A DNA stretch of 64,000 nucleotides, from NCBI GenBank assembly GCA_024226315.1, contig JAAELT010000210.1:30688-94687 (forward strand), written 5' to 3'. The notes under the pieces were generated by a model that did not search any database, was not told the DNA's origin, and saw only the letters and a program-made list of their open reading frames with translations. Source of the DNA: a bacterium (lineage in GTDB: Bacteria > Acidobacteriota > Thermoanaerobaculia > Multivoradales > J023). A program made the translations under genes and the position numbers. This document shows positions 22,524 to 33,600 of the stretch, piece by piece; the stretch's first letter is position 1, and each line of letters opens with the position of its first letter.

Positions 22524-25376
22524 TTGGCCGAGAAGCTTTCGCTCTCCGACGTCGCCGGGCTCGACAAGGCCCTGAAAGCGGTCGAGAAGTCCCTCGGCCA
22601 GCTGCAGGGCACGGCCACCGGCGCCGCCGCGGCGCTCGAAGGCCTGGCGGGCGTCCAGCAACAGGTCGTCGACGTCCAGCTCGACCAGGCGCTCGATTCG
22701 GTCAACACCGCCCTCGAAGCCCTGGGAGGCCGTACCGAGGCGGCGAGCGAGGCCATGCAGGCGCTCGCCGAGGGCCAGAAGGAGGTGTCCTCGGCGGAGC
22801 TCGAAAAGGAGCTCGAGAAGTCGGCGGATGCGGTCGCGGAGCTGACCGACACGGTCGCGGACGCCGAAGAAGAGGACATCTTCCAGTGGCTCGGCAAGCA
22901 GCTGAAGCCGTACCGGGATCAGGCCAACAGGGAGCTCGATGCCCTCGCCGACGACGTCAACGGCACGGTCGAGGAGATCGCTCAGGAGCTCGTCGACGGT
23001 CTGCGCAGCGGCGTGGAGGCGAGCGGCGTCCCGCTGGTGGAGCTTGCCGACGGGTTCCGCGACTTCGTCCGCCAGGCCGACGAGGCGATGACCAGCGCCC
23101 GCGAGACTGTCTCCGGGGCGATGGAGTCCATCCAGTCGTTCCCCGCGGAGACGGCCGAGCAGTGGCAGGAGGCCGGGGTGCCGCTCAAACAGCTGGGCGT
23201 TACCTACCGCAAGTTCCGGGAACGGGTCTCCGAGGAGATGAGCGCGGTCTCCGAATCGATGGGCTCGGTCGCCGGCTCGATCAAGAGCTCGATCGACTCC
23301 GCGGCCGGCGCCGTCCAGGGGTTCGGCAACGACGCGGTGGACGCTCTCGGACCGGCGCAGGAGATCTTCGATTCCGCGGGGATCCCGGTCAGCAGCCTGA
23401 CCGGGAAGGTCGACAAGCTCAAACCGCTGCTCGCCGGCCTGGCGTCACCCGCCGGCGCGGTGGTGGTCGGCTTCGCCGCAGTCACTGCCGGCGCCTACAT
23501 GACCGGCAAGGCGTTGGTCGACGTGGTGGCCGCCGCCGACGAGCTCTACGCCAACCTGGTGCCGCTGCAGGACATCCAGGGCTTCCAGCCGATCGCGTCG
23601 GAAGACCTGAGCGCGATCCAGAACACCAACGCCGCCTTCGCCGGCATGCAGCAGGTCTTCGACCAGCTGGTGGTCACCTTCGCCGCCGAGGTGGCTCCCT
23701 ACATGGAGCAGGTCGCCAACCTGACCCTGCGCCTGGGGCTTATGTTCCTGGACGCCGTGCGCAATGTCGCGGCCGGCAAGGACATGGTCAAGGAATTCGC
23801 CGTCGCCGTGGTGAAGAACTTCGACCTGTTCCTGTTTCCGCCGATCGGCCAGGCGATTCGGCTGCTCGGCCTGCTCGACAGCGCGGTCAGCGGGCTGACC
23901 GGTGTCGAGACCCCCCTGGGCGACGTGCTCCAGGCGTACGACGACCTCAAGACCTCGATGGCCGAAAAGGTCGTCGAGGGCACCTTCGGCGCCGCCGGCG
24001 ACGCTCTGGGATACCTCGACGACGCCACCAAGGATTACGCCGGCACGGCGAACGAGCTGATCGCACACAACCGCGAGAACCTCGCCTCTACCCAGGCCCT
24101 GAAGGGCGCCCAGGAGTCGTTGGCCTCGGTGATCGCGGAGATGGCCAAGATCCAGCAGGACTCCAGCGAAGATCAGCGGTCCGAGATGAAGAAGCTCGAC
24201 GACGAGTACCAGAAGCGAATCGACCGGCTCAAAGAGCTGCGCAAGGAGGCGAAGAACAACGCCGAGGCGGAGAAGCAGTACATCGAGTCGGTCGCTGAGG
24301 TGGAGGACTGGCACAAACGCGAGAAGAAGAAGCTGGAAGAGGCCGAGAAAGCGCGCCTGGCGGAGGCGAAGGCCGGACAGCAGGACTACAAGGACTATCT
24401 CGCGGACGTCCTGAGCGAGGCGACGGCGCACGAGAGGGACGAGTACACCCTCCGCAAGGAAGCTGCGAAGAAAGCAGCACAAGAGAAGCTCGATGCCCTG
24501 AAGGAAGAAACGGAAGCACGCCGCGAGCTCGGCGAGCTCACCGAAGAGGAAATACGAGCTCGCGCCGCCGCCGAGGTAGCGATCCGGGAAGAGCTTCAGG
24601 AGGAGCTCAAGGAGATCGACGATGAGGCAAGAAAAGCGCAGAAAGCCAAAGACGAAGAAGAAGCCGAAAGGAAAAAGGAGCAGGCCAAGAAGCTGATCGA
24701 GGGTGCCCTGACGTTCGCCGAGACCGTCTCGGACGCCATCGCGGACATTGCCGACATGGAGCTGGAACGGCGGTCGGAGAACATCGAGGAATTGCAGAAG
24801 AAGCTCGAGGAGGGTGGAGAGAACCTGACCGCTGCCGAGAAGGCCCAGCTCGAGAAGCGGATCCAGAAAGAGAAGGAAGCTGCACTGTCAGCTTTCCGCG
24901 TCAAACAGGCGATGGCGCTGGTCGATCTCGCCATCGCGACCATCGTCGCCTCCATGGCGGCGTTTCAGCTCGGTCCGCTACCCGGGGCGATCGCGTCGGC
25001 CGCGTTGATCGCCGCGGGTGCCGTCAGCGCCGCCCAGATCGCCTCCCAACAGCCGCCCCAGTTCTTCCGCGGCGGCATGATCGGCGGCGTCGGCCTGACG
25101 CCCGATCAGAGCTACCTGGTGGCCGAGCGCGGCGAGGGGGTGCTGTCGCGCCAGGGAGTGGCGGCGGCCGGCGGGCCCGAGGGCGTGGCATCGCTCAACC
25201 GCGGCGGAGGTTCACCGCAGGTGATCGTCGTGCAGCAGGTCTACGGCCACCGCGTGTTCGACGCCTTCGTGCAGGACAACCTGCAGCGCTCCGGGCCCCT
25301 GGGCAAGGCCCTGCGCCGTGGCCGCCGGGCGGGGCGTGGGCCGCGCCGCGTGCGGGCGCACAAGGGGTCGCTCTAG
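22524..25376 (+). CDS. Tail tape measure protein
   Basis: This is a 950-residue protein with a TTG start 8 bp after the chaperone stop. It is the largest helical protein in the cluster. Residues 1-300 are repetitive amphipathic helix, ~305-335 a hydrophobic stretch (PAGAVVVGFAAVTAGAY), ~560-790 a long charged coiled coil (E/K/A-rich), and ~795-840 a second hydrophobic segment. The C-terminus has FFRGGMIGGVGLTPDQSYLVAERGEGVLS, a form often seen at the end of tape measures. It sets tail length and helps form the membrane channel. At about 1.5 angstrom per residue this predicts a tail near 140 nm, an estimate from known phages. Confidence 0.82.
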   Translation: MAEKLSLSDVAGLDKALKAVEKSLGQLQGTATGAAAALEGLAGVQQQVVDVQLDQALDSVNTALEALGGRTEAASEAMQALAEGQKEVSSAELEKELEKSADAVAELTDTVADAEEEDIFQWLGKQLKPYRDQANRELDALADDVNGTVEEIAQELVDGLRSGVEASGVPLVELADGFRDFVRQADEAMTSARETVSGAMESIQSFPAETAEQWQEAGVPLKQLGVTYRKFRERVSEEMSAVSESMGSVAGSIKSSIDSAAGAVQGFGNDAVDALGPAQEIFDSAGIPVSSLTGKVDKLKPLLAGLASPAGAVVVGFAAVTAGAYMTGKALVDVVAAADELYANLVPLQDIQGFQPIASEDLSAIQNTNAAFAGMQQVFDQLVVTFAAEVAPYMEQVANLTLRLGLMFLDAVRNVAAGKDMVKEFAVAVVKNFDLFLFPPIGQAIRLLGLLDSAVSGLTGVETPLGDVLQAYDDLKTSMAEKVVEGTFGAAGDALGYLDDATKDYAGTANELIAHNRENLASTQALKGAQESLASVIAEMAKIQQDSSEDQRSEMKKLDDEYQKRIDRLKELRKEAKNNAEAEKQYIESVAEVEDWHKREKKKLEEAEKARLAEAKAGQQDYKDYLADVLSEATAHERDEYTLRKEAAKKAAQEKLDALKEETEARRELGELTEEEIRARAAAEVAIREELQEELKEIDDEARKAQKAKDEEEAERKKEQAKKLIEGALTFAETVSDAIADIADMELERRSENIEELQKKLEEGGENLTAAEKAQLEKRIQKEKEAALSAFRVKQAMALVDLAIATIVASMAAFQLGPLPGAIASAALIAAGAVSAAQIASQQPPQFFRGGMIGGVGLTPDQSYLVAERGEGVLSRQGVAAAGGPEGVASLNRGGGSPQVIVVQQVYGHRVFDAFVQDNLQRSGPLGKALRRGRRAGRGPRRVRAHKGSL

Positions 25377-25400
25377 GGCCGTCGCCGGGATCGAGGCGCG

Positions 25401-28400
25401 ATGGGCAACGACGTCACCGAAGAGCGGAGCTACCGAGGTCTGCTGATCCCTGACCACCGGCTCGACGCCAACTCCTTCTGGCCGGAGCAGAGCAGCTACG
25501 ACCAGGCCGGCCCGGGTCCCGGGGTGCCGGTGGCCGAGCGCGACACCGAGATGGTGCTCGAAGCCGTGGGCGGCGAGCCGGAGGGCGACGGCCTCGAGAT
25601 CCGCACCCTGCGCGGTGGCCACCCCGGCCCGTTCGGAGCGAGCTTCGCCTGGCGCCGGGTCGGCGAGCAGGAGTGGCGCGGTTGGGACGCCCCGCGCGCC
25701 GTCTCCGGCTGGGAGAGCTTGATCGGCGTGCCGCAATTCGACGGCTTCCGCCACCCGTGCGCGCTCACCCTGTCCGACGACCGGATCCTGGTGGTCTACG
25801 ACCACGGCAACGTCCCCGGCTCGAGCCGGGTCCACGCGGGTTTGAGGAGTCTGGACGGCTCCTGGAGCTGGCAAGACGTCTATGGCGAGAAGAAGAACGG
25901 CAATCACTCTCTCCACCCTTGTCTGGTCGCCCTGCCGTCCGGGGCGGTGCTGTTGCTCCACCTGGTGCACCGGGAGGCTTCGTCGCAGGTGCGCGTGCAC
26001 CGCGACGCCTCGGGGGCGGGGGCCTGGGAGTTGGCCAGCCGGTTCGCCCTGACCGCGCCTCTGCTCCGGGACATCCACAGGACCAAGCGGATACGGGCGG
26101 CCTATCGAGACGGTGAGATTCTGCTGCTGGTCTGGTCCACCAAGGACGATGGCCGCGAGTACCTGGCGCAGTTCGTCTCCGACGACCTCGGCAGCACCTT
26201 CCACTACGTCAGCAGCGTGCGCGGCGGCTTCCCCGACCTGGTGGTCAGCGGCGGCCGTTTCCTGGTCGCCTACATCAATCACAAGACCGGGGCGCCGGTA
26301 TTCCGGCGCCTGGGCTCCGCCGTCGAACCGCTCGCCCAGGGCCGGGAGAGGAGCTTCGCGGACGTCGCCTCACTGGGTGACGTGGCCGCCGGCCTGGGCC
26401 TGGACGTGGAGACCGGCTACGTCCAACAATTCACCCAGGGCGACATGGCGCTGGCTGTCGACGACGACGGCGCCGCCTACGCGCTCTTCGCCAGGCAGGA
26501 CAGCGGCTCGCTGAGGCCCGGCCTGATGGTGCGGTCGACCGACGGCGGCGAGACCTGGCGGGCGCCGCGGTCCGGGACCGCCGTCGAGGGCGCCTGGTGG
26601 AGCACCGAGCACCTGGGGGCCGACAGACCCACCGGCTACTGCGCGACCTTCCAGCGTGGCCGGCTGGTGTTGTTCCACGGCTGGGATCCGAGCGCGCCCT
26701 TCAGCCGCTCGCTGTGCGCGCTGTACCTCGGGGGGTATTCCACCGTCACCCTGCCGCCGCTGAGCACCTTCCAGGCCGCCTCCCACCAGGCCGGGTGGAC
26801 CTGCAACTGGCTGGCCTCCGACCCCCCTGACGAGGGCACCTGGCAGCTGTCCACCGGCTCCCCGACGCCGAGCCACACGATGGAGCACGGACGGCTGAAG
26901 CAGCTCACCGGCAGCGGCGAGTCGATCCACTGTTTCCGGGGCGTAGCGAGTAGCCTCGAGCGCGGGTTGATTGTCCGCTTTGCGGTCGACGTGGCGCAGG
27001 GCACGGCCTCCGTCGTGCTCCACAACGACACCGCGACGGCTGACGAGCACTACCGGATCGAGATCGAGATCGTGTCGGGGAGGTTGACCGTCCACGACCG
27101 GGGCACCACAGTGGCGACCCTCGGCCGGGCCACCGGCGGCGCGGTGCCGCCTCCCGTCGCCACCACCAATCCGACCCGAGTTCTGGCCTCGAACGTCCTG
27201 GTCCAGTCGGCGGCCGGCCGCGGTGTTCAGGTGCTCGCCGCGCTGCGCGGCGCCTCGGCTCAGGTCTGGGCTCGCCCCAACGACACCGGCGAAGATCGCC
27301 GATGGACGTTGCTGGTCTCCGCCGACGATCTCGGCGGGGGCGCCGCCGAGAAGACCGAGTCCTATGTGCGCTGGGGAAGCGGCGCCAGCTCGGAGGTGTA
27401 CTGGACCGAGTTTCATCTCAGCTACGGCGCCGACACGGGCACGCAGATCGTCGACGCCACCACCGGCGCCACCGGCCTGTTCGCCCGCGCCTTCCCCACC
27501 TCGCCCATGCACGTTGCCGACGGCGTGCGCCTCACGGCGGTGGACGGACCCACTCGGCGAGGCGACACCTGGCGCATCGCCACGGCCTACCGGCATCCGA
27601 TCCACAATGTCCTGCCGAGCGTCGCGCCCTCGCCGCGCCTGCCCTGGCGCTCGGCCGGTGCCGGCGAAGGAATGAGCATCGCCCTGCATCTGGGCGGTGG
27701 CAGCAACCAGCCGAGCTTCCTGGGCTCCGACCTTCTCGGCCTCTACCTCGACGGCATCAACTGGCGTCAGGCCATGCTGCAAGGGCTCGTTGCCGAAAGC
27801 TGGCTCGATCTACAGGAGATCCGCGCCTACAGCGAGCTGGTGATGGAGCGTCACGGCAACGTGGTGACGCCCAGCGCCGACGCCGTCGCCTCGGGGCCGT
27901 ATCTGCACTACGGCGAGCTCGTGGGTGGCAGCCTCGAGCTGGCAGGCGGCATCGTGCGGCGGATTGCCGGTAACACCGAAGGCAGTCTCCTGGCCCGAGG
28001 CCAGGGGCGCGTGGCGAGGATTTATCTCGACGGCATCGAGGGCGTCGAGCCGACAGCGTTGCCGTCCGCGCGTATCTGGTACCCGCGGGTGCTGGTGGTC
28101 AAGCCGCTGGGCGGACATCGCTACAGTGCCTTCCGGCTGGTGCTCCACCACGGCACGGAGACGGAGGATGTGCCGCCGCCAGCCGCCGGCTATTTCCAGA
28201 TCGGCACCATGGCGCTGGGGCACGTGGCGCTCTTCGGCTGGGATTCCTCCCGGGGGCGGATCTTGTCGCGGCAGCCCAATGTCGAGCTCACCACCCAGAC
28301 CGACGGGTCGCGCGGCAGCCGCCGGCTGGGACCGAGCCGGCGCGCCGTCGAGCTGGCCTGGGCCGAAGGGGTGGACGTGACGCCGGTGCAGGGCGAGGGA

Positions 28401-28754
28401 GCGCCCGACTACGTGCGCAGCTCGTGGTCCTACCTGGGCCAGCCGGCGGCCGCTCGCCACGATACCCCCTACCTGCTCGACGGCCTGCTGGACGCCCTCG
28501 ACGGCCCTCACACGCCCCTGGTCTACCTGCCCCGCGTACCGCTCGGCGAGCTCCCCGGCAGCGAGGGGGAGCCGGAGGAGGCGGAGGCCCCCGTGCCGTC
28601 CCAGCCCGAACCGATGGTCTTCACCTGGCAGCGCGCCCGGGGCGCCATCTACGGCCGGCTGACCTCGCCGGTGCGCCTGGAGAGCGTGCTCGGCGAGGAA
28701 GAGTCCTCCGAGGTGATGCGGGTGGCGACGGTGACCATCGAGGAAGAAGTCTGA
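25401..28754 (+). CDS. Large Asp-box tail protein A (distal tail/fibre-like)
   Basis: This is a 1117-residue protein. The N-terminal ~430 residues look like a sialidase-type propeller with Asp boxes SDDLGSTF near 260 and STDGGETW near 379. A middle beta-rich region (~450-700) resembles concanavalin-like lectin domains. The C-terminal ~250 residues contain LLDGLLDALDGPHTPLVYLPR and HTWQRARGAIYGRLTSPVRLE, similar in style to distal tail (Dit-like) domains. It is paralogous to the protein at 30680 along its whole length. A role in binding surface glycans at the tail tip is likely; catalytic sialidase residues were not identified. Confidence 0.6.
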   Translation: MGNDVTEERSYRGLLIPDHRLDANSFWPEQSSYDQAGPGPGVPVAERDTEMVLEAVGGEPEGDGLEIRTLRGGHPGPFGASFAWRRVGEQEWRGWDAPRAVSGWESLIGVPQFDGFRHPCALTLSDDRILVVYDHGNVPGSSRVHAGLRSLDGSWSWQDVYGEKKNGNHSLHPCLVALPSGAVLLLHLVHREASSQVRVHRDASGAGAWELASRFALTAPLLRDIHRTKRIRAAYRDGEILLLVWSTKDDGREYLAQFVSDDLGSTFHYVSSVRGGFPDLVVSGGRFLVAYINHKTGAPVFRRLGSAVEPLAQGRERSFADVASLGDVAAGLGLDVETGYVQQFTQGDMALAVDDDGAAYALFARQDSGSLRPGLMVRSTDGGETWRAPRSGTAVEGAWWSTEHLGADRPTGYCATFQRGRLVLFHGWDPSAPFSRSLCALYLGGYSTVTLPPLSTFQAASHQAGWTCNWLASDPPDEGTWQLSTGSPTPSHTMEHGRLKQLTGSGESIHCFRGVASSLERGLIVRFAVDVAQGTASVVLHNDTATADEHYRIEIEIVSGRLTVHDRGTTVATLGRATGGAVPPPVATTNPTRVLASNVLVQSAAGRGVQVLAALRGASAQVWARPNDTGEDRRWTLLVSADDLGGGAAEKTESYVRWGSGASSEVYWTEFHLSYGADTGTQIVDATTGATGLFARAFPTSPMHVADGVRLTAVDGPTRRGDTWRIATAYRHPIHNVLPSVAPSPRLPWRSAGAGEGMSIALHLGGGSNQPSFLGSDLLGLYLDGINWRQAMLQGLVAESWLDLQEIRAYSELVMERHGNVVTPSADAVASGPYLHYGELVGGSLELAGGIVRRIAGNTEGSLLARGQGRVARIYLDGIEGVEPTALPSARIWYPRVLVVKPLGGHRYSAFRLVLHHGTETEDVPPPAAGYFQIGTMALGHVALFGWDSSRGRILSRQPNVELTTQTDGSRGSRRLGPSRRAVELAWAEGVDVTPVQGEGAPDYVRSSWSYLGQPAAARHDTPYLLDGLLDALDGPHTPLVYLPRVPLGELPGSEGEPEEAEAPVPSQPEPMVFTWQRARGAIYGRLTSPVRLESVLGEEESSEVMRVATVTIEEEV

Positions 28755-28769
28755 AGCGATGAGGTCTTG

Positions 28770-30674
28770 ATGGCGACGCCCCTGTCACCCGAGGAATTCC
28801 TCGCCGACGAATGGACCTGGCTGCTCGAGGTGCGCTGGGCCGGCCGGGCCTTTCGCTGGTCGGTCGAACCGGTGGAGGCCGTGGACGGCGATGGCGCCCG
28901 CTGGACCTACGCCGGTGGCCTGGAAGTGTCTTTTGGCGCCTCGTTCGACCTCTTCCGTGAATCGCCTGGCCACGTCTCGTTGCCTTTCGACCTGGTCTTC
29001 CCGGTGGACGTGGCCGCCCTGGTGCAGGCCGGCCACGACCTGGCGGCCGCCACCGGCGAGCTCTCGATGTGGGCGCCCGGACGCCTTTGGGAGCAGCGCC
29101 GGGTGGTGCTGGAAGGGCGTCTCACCGCTCCCGAGTACGGCGCCGCGGGTGAGCCGGTGTCGTTCTCGCTGGAAGAGAATCCGTTCGAGGATCGCGCCCT
29201 GATTCCCGACGCCCGCGCCCGGGTGACGCTCGCGACCTGGGTCCATCACGACGCCGATGTCCGGGGCCGCTACTACCCCCTGGTCTTCGGCGCGCCGGGG
29301 GTGTTCACCGAGCCGCACGGCAGGCTCGGCAAGACCTCGGGATCGCCGGGGCTGCTGGTGGACACGCGCCTGTTCAACAAGGGCGGCACCAGCTACCTGC
29401 TGATCGCCGGGCACCGGGTCGCCGCCTCGCACGTGCGGGTGGTCGACTACGACGCCGACGACGGCGAGGGCGCGGCCGCCACCTTCGCCGTCGAGCACGT
29501 GCCCGACGGTCTCGGCCGTACCGTCGCGGTGGTCAGGATCGGCAGCCCTGGATCCACCGTCCCGGTCAAGGTGGCGGCAGGTCACGAGTACTGGGTGCGC
29601 TGGGAGGGCGACGAAGATCCGGCCGAGACGGCGGGCCTGGTGGGGGACGGCGCGCAGCCGGGATCGGCGGCGTCGGTCAGTCGTGTCGCCCCGGTGCCGA
29701 TCGACGAGCTGGGCAGCGGATCTTCCGGCAGTGGCGGCGGACAGCTCGGTCTCGAAGACCTGCTGCCGGACGAAGACAACGAGGAGCCTGTCGAGACCAT
29801 GTTCACGGGCGGGGCGTCGTCGGTGGAGCCGATCACCGACGGCGCTCTGCTCAACCGCCGGCGCGACGGCGCGTTGTTCGGTGCCGGCGAGCTGTTGCGC
29901 TACATGCTGGCGCTCAGTACCCTGCGGCTCGACACCGGCCGTTTCGCCGCCATCGAGCCTTTCCTGAATCGCTTTCAAGTATCGGGCTTCCTGGAGGAGC
30001 CGGTGAGCCCCTGGGAGTGGCTGGAAGACCAGTTGATCCCGCTGCTGCCGATCTCGATGGCCACCGGCCCCGGGGGTCTCTACCCGATCCTATGGCGCGC
30101 CGATGCCGGTGAGAGCGACGCGGTGGCCGAGCTCGTCGCCGGCCCCGACTTGCAGCGCGACGGGCCGGTGTCCTACCCGAGCAAGGACGTGGTCAACGAG
30201 ATCCGCCTCGACTACGCCGTGCGGGCCGACTCCGGCGACTTCATGCGCTCCGCCACCGTCACCGGCGAAGACGTGGGGACCTTCGACCGATTCACCACCG
30301 TCTACTCCCGGGTCTCGCGCCGGCGCTACGGCAAGAAGGAGGAGGCGATGGAGACCGAGATCGTCTATGACACCGCCACCGCCAAGTTGATCCTCTCCTG
30401 GCAGGTGCGCGCCCGTGGATTCCCCTGGCGCGAGCTCTCCTACGAGGCCGACCCGCGCCGCTGGGGTTGGTTGACGCGTGGCACGGTGGTCACCCTCACC
30501 GACCTTGATCTGCACTTCGAGCGGCAGGTCGCCCTCGTCCGGGATCGTTCGTGGGACGGCCATCATCTCGAGCTCACCTTTCTGCTGCTCGACGACCCGG
30601 TGCGAGACCGGCGCCACGAAGCCAGGGTCGGACCCGACTGGATCCCGGCCGCGCGTCGGGCCGCGAGCGAGTGA
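28770..30674 (+). CDS. Tail hub/baseplate-like protein
   Basis: This is a 634-residue protein. ATG 28770 is chosen over TTG 28767, with GAGG 5 bases upstream. The first ~110 residues (EEFLADEWTWLLEVRWAGRAFRWSVEP) look like a beta-sandwich domain. A low-complexity linker near 310-330 (GSGSSGSGGG) is followed by a domain with RRRYGKKEEAMETEIVYD and RGTVVTLTDLDLHFERQVALVRD, similar to C-terminal parts of siphophage hub or tail-associated proteins. It is sandwiched between the two Asp-box paralogues, with gaps of 15 and 5 bp. Assignment depends on context. Confidence 0.5.
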   Translation: MATPLSPEEFLADEWTWLLEVRWAGRAFRWSVEPVEAVDGDGARWTYAGGLEVSFGASFDLFRESPGHVSLPFDLVFPVDVAALVQAGHDLAAATGELSMWAPGRLWEQRRVVLEGRLTAPEYGAAGEPVSFSLEENPFEDRALIPDARARVTLATWVHHDADVRGRYYPLVFGAPGVFTEPHGRLGKTSGSPGLLVDTRLFNKGGTSYLLIAGHRVAASHVRVVDYDADDGEGAAATFAVEHVPDGLGRTVAVVRIGSPGSTVPVKVAAGHEYWVRWEGDEDPAETAGLVGDGAQPGSAASVSRVAPVPIDELGSGSSGSGGGQLGLEDLLPDEDNEEPVETMFTGGASSVEPITDGALLNRRRDGALFGAGELLRYMLALSTLRLDTGRFAAIEPFLNRFQVSGFLEEPVSPWEWLEDQLIPLLPISMATGPGGLYPILWRADAGESDAVAELVAGPDLQRDGPVSYPSKDVVNEIRLDYAVRADSGDFMRSATVTGEDVGTFDRFTTVYSRVSRRRYGKKEEAMETEIVYDTATAKLILSWQVRARGFPWRELSYEADPRRWGWLTRGTVVTLTDLDLHFERQVALVRDRSWDGHHLELTFLLLDDPVRDRRHEARVGPDWIPAARRAASE

Positions 30675-30679
30675 ACGCG

Positions 30680-33600
30680 ATGGCCGACGACTTGACCAGA
30701 GAACGTGCCTGCCGGGGACTCCTGATCCCGGACCGCCGGCTCGACGCCTCGGCGCTATGGCCAGAGAAGAGCAGCTACGACCAGGCCGGCCCCCGCCCCG
30801 GCATCCCGGTGGCGGAGCGCGATACCGAGATGGCGTTGCGCGCCGAGGGGGAGCAGCCGGCGGGCCACTCGCTCGAGATCCGGACCGTGCGCGGCGGTTT
30901 TCCCGAACCCACCGGCGCCGCCTTCGTCTGGCGCCGGCCCGGCGAGCCGTGGCGCGGCTGGGACTTCCCGCGCTCGATCTCCGGGCGCGAGACCATCATC
31001 GCCAACAGCAATCCGCGCGGCTACCGGCATCCGCACGCGGTGAGGCTGGCCGACGACACCATGGTCTTGACCCACGAGCACGCGCTCGAGGTGAAACGGC
31101 GCCGGGTCATCGTCAGGCGGCGCAACCCCGGCATGCTCACCTGGGCGGCGAGAGAGGTCTACTCGGAGCTGCACGACGGCGATTACCTGCATCCATGTCT
31201 GCTGGCCCTGCCGTCCGGCGATCTGCTGCTCTTCCACTGGGACCACGGCCTCAGCTGGACTCCCCGGGTGCGGGTGCACCGCGACGAGGGCGCCGAGGGC
31301 TCCTGGGAGGTGTTGACCGAGTCGGCACTCTCCGTGCCCTTCGGCGCCGCCACCGAGGGCCGGCGGCTGCGGGCGGCCTTCCTCGACGAACAGTTGCTGC
31401 TGATCGTGTCGCTGGCCTCGGACGACATGTACGTCTACCAGTACGCGTCCGACGACTACGGCAGCACTTTCCACGGCGTCGGCAGCTTCGAGGGCGCCTT
31501 CCCCGACCTGGCGGTGGTCGACGGCCGGTTCCTGCTGGGCTACGTCGACGCGGAGAACGGCGCGCCCGTCTTCCGGCACTCCGAGTCCGCCTTCGAGCCG
31601 TTCGGCAACTCCCCCGCGAAGAGCTTCACCGACTTCGCTTTCATGCCCGACGTGGCGGCGGGCCAGGGCCCGGCCGGCGGCGAATTCACCGACGGCGACA
31701 TGGCCCTGGCGGTGGACGACGACGGCTCCGTCTACGCGCTGTTCACCGATCACGGTGCCCTGGATCGGCATGCACAGGTGGTGCGGTCCGCCGACGGCGG
31801 CCGCAACTGGCGGGCGCCGGATTCCGAAGAAGTCGAGAAAGGCGTCTGGTGGCGCACCGGTTCCGCGGATTGCCCGGCGCCGATCGGCTACTGCGCCGTC
31901 GCCTGCGGCGGCCGCCTGGTGGTGTTCCACAATGGCAGCGGCGGCTTGCGTGCGCGCTCGATCGGCGCCCTCTACCTGGGCGGCTACACCACCGTTCCGC
32001 TGCCGGCGCTCGACTCCTACCAGGCGCCGGTCCGCCAGGCGGGCTGGCGCCAGAACTGGTTTCCCTTCGACCTCCCGGACAAGGGACCCTGGACCCCGCA
32101 GAGCAGCGGCGGCGGGGTGCCCGCGCCCTGGATCATGGGCAACAGTCTCGGCGACCATCTGCGCTTGAATCCCAACGACGGTCAGACGCTCTCGTATCGC
32201 CAGGAGATGACCAGCGACGACGACCAGGGTCTGATCGTGCGTTTCGCTGTGGAGGTCTTGTGGGGCCACGCCCGGGTGACCCTGCACCACGAATCGGGCG
32301 GAGTGAAGTCTCGGATCGAGATCGAGATCGGCAGCGATCGCCTCACCATCTTCGACCTGGGGACCCTGGCGGACGCGGGGGGCGTGGCGCAGCAGCTGCT
32401 GGCCGAGCGCCGCAAGCTGGTCGACGACCTCGCCTTCGATCCGGCGACTCCGGATCGAGGCCTCCAGATCATGGCCGCGCTGCGCGGTAGCTCGGCGGCG
32501 GTGTGGTATCGCCCCAACCACGCCACGACCGACCACCGGTGGACAGAGCTGGTGGTCGCGGACGACCTCGGCGACACCGTCGCCTCGGCCGGCGATTCGT
32601 TCCTCGAGTGGGGGGCCGTCGGCCGGGCGAACACTCTGTGGTTCGAATTCCACGCCAGTTGGGGTAGCGAAACGGGCGTACAGCTCGCCGGCGGCATCGA
32701 GGAACCGGAGGACCTCTTCCCGCGCGCCTATTCCCCGCGCGCCGCCTACGTCGCCGACGGCGTGCGCGTCGCCGCCGTCGACGGCCCCACCCGGCAGGGC
32801 GATAGCTGGCGCATCGAGACGGCCTACGAGTACCCGATCCACGACGCCCTGCCGAGCGTCGCGCCGTCGCCCCGCCGGCCCTGGCGCTCGTCCAAGGCCA
32901 CCCGCGGCATGAGCATCGGTCTGCGCCTGGGTGGTGCCGGCGAGAGCCTGCTGGGCTCCGATCTTCTGGGCCTCTATCTCGACTGCATCAACTGGCGCGA
33001 GGGGACGCTGCAGGGCTTCCGCGCCGGCGTCTGGCAGCACCTGCTCGACTTCGAGGCAACCAGCGAGTGCATGATGAGGCGGTTGGGGACGACGGTCGTG
33101 CCCACCGACGGTGCCGGGCGGTCGGGCCCCTATTTGCAGTACGGAGAGCTCGCGGGCGGTACCCTGGAGTTCGTCGATTCGAAGATCCTGCGCCCGATCG
33201 TCGGCAATACCGAGGGCAACCTGATGGCCTTCGGCGAGGGCCGGACGGCGACCATCCACCTGGGCGAGCTGAGTGGCCTCGAGTCGCCCCAGGAGCAGTT
33301 GATGCGCGTCTGGTATCCGCGGGTCCTCGTTCTCGAGCCTCTACTGGGCAAGGAATACGAGGGTTTCCGACTGGTGCTGCACAAGAACGCGGGCACCCCG
33401 GCGCCGCGCGCGGGCTACTACCAGATCGGCGTCCTCGCCCTTGGGCACGTGGCGCTCTTCGGCTGGGACTACTCGCGCGGTCGCATCCTGTCACGCGAGG
33501 CCAACGTCGACCTGAAGACCTTCGCCGACGGCGCCCGGCGCAGCCGCCGGCGCGGCCCGAGTCGCCGCAGCGTGGAGTTCGCCTGGGCAGAAGGGGTGGA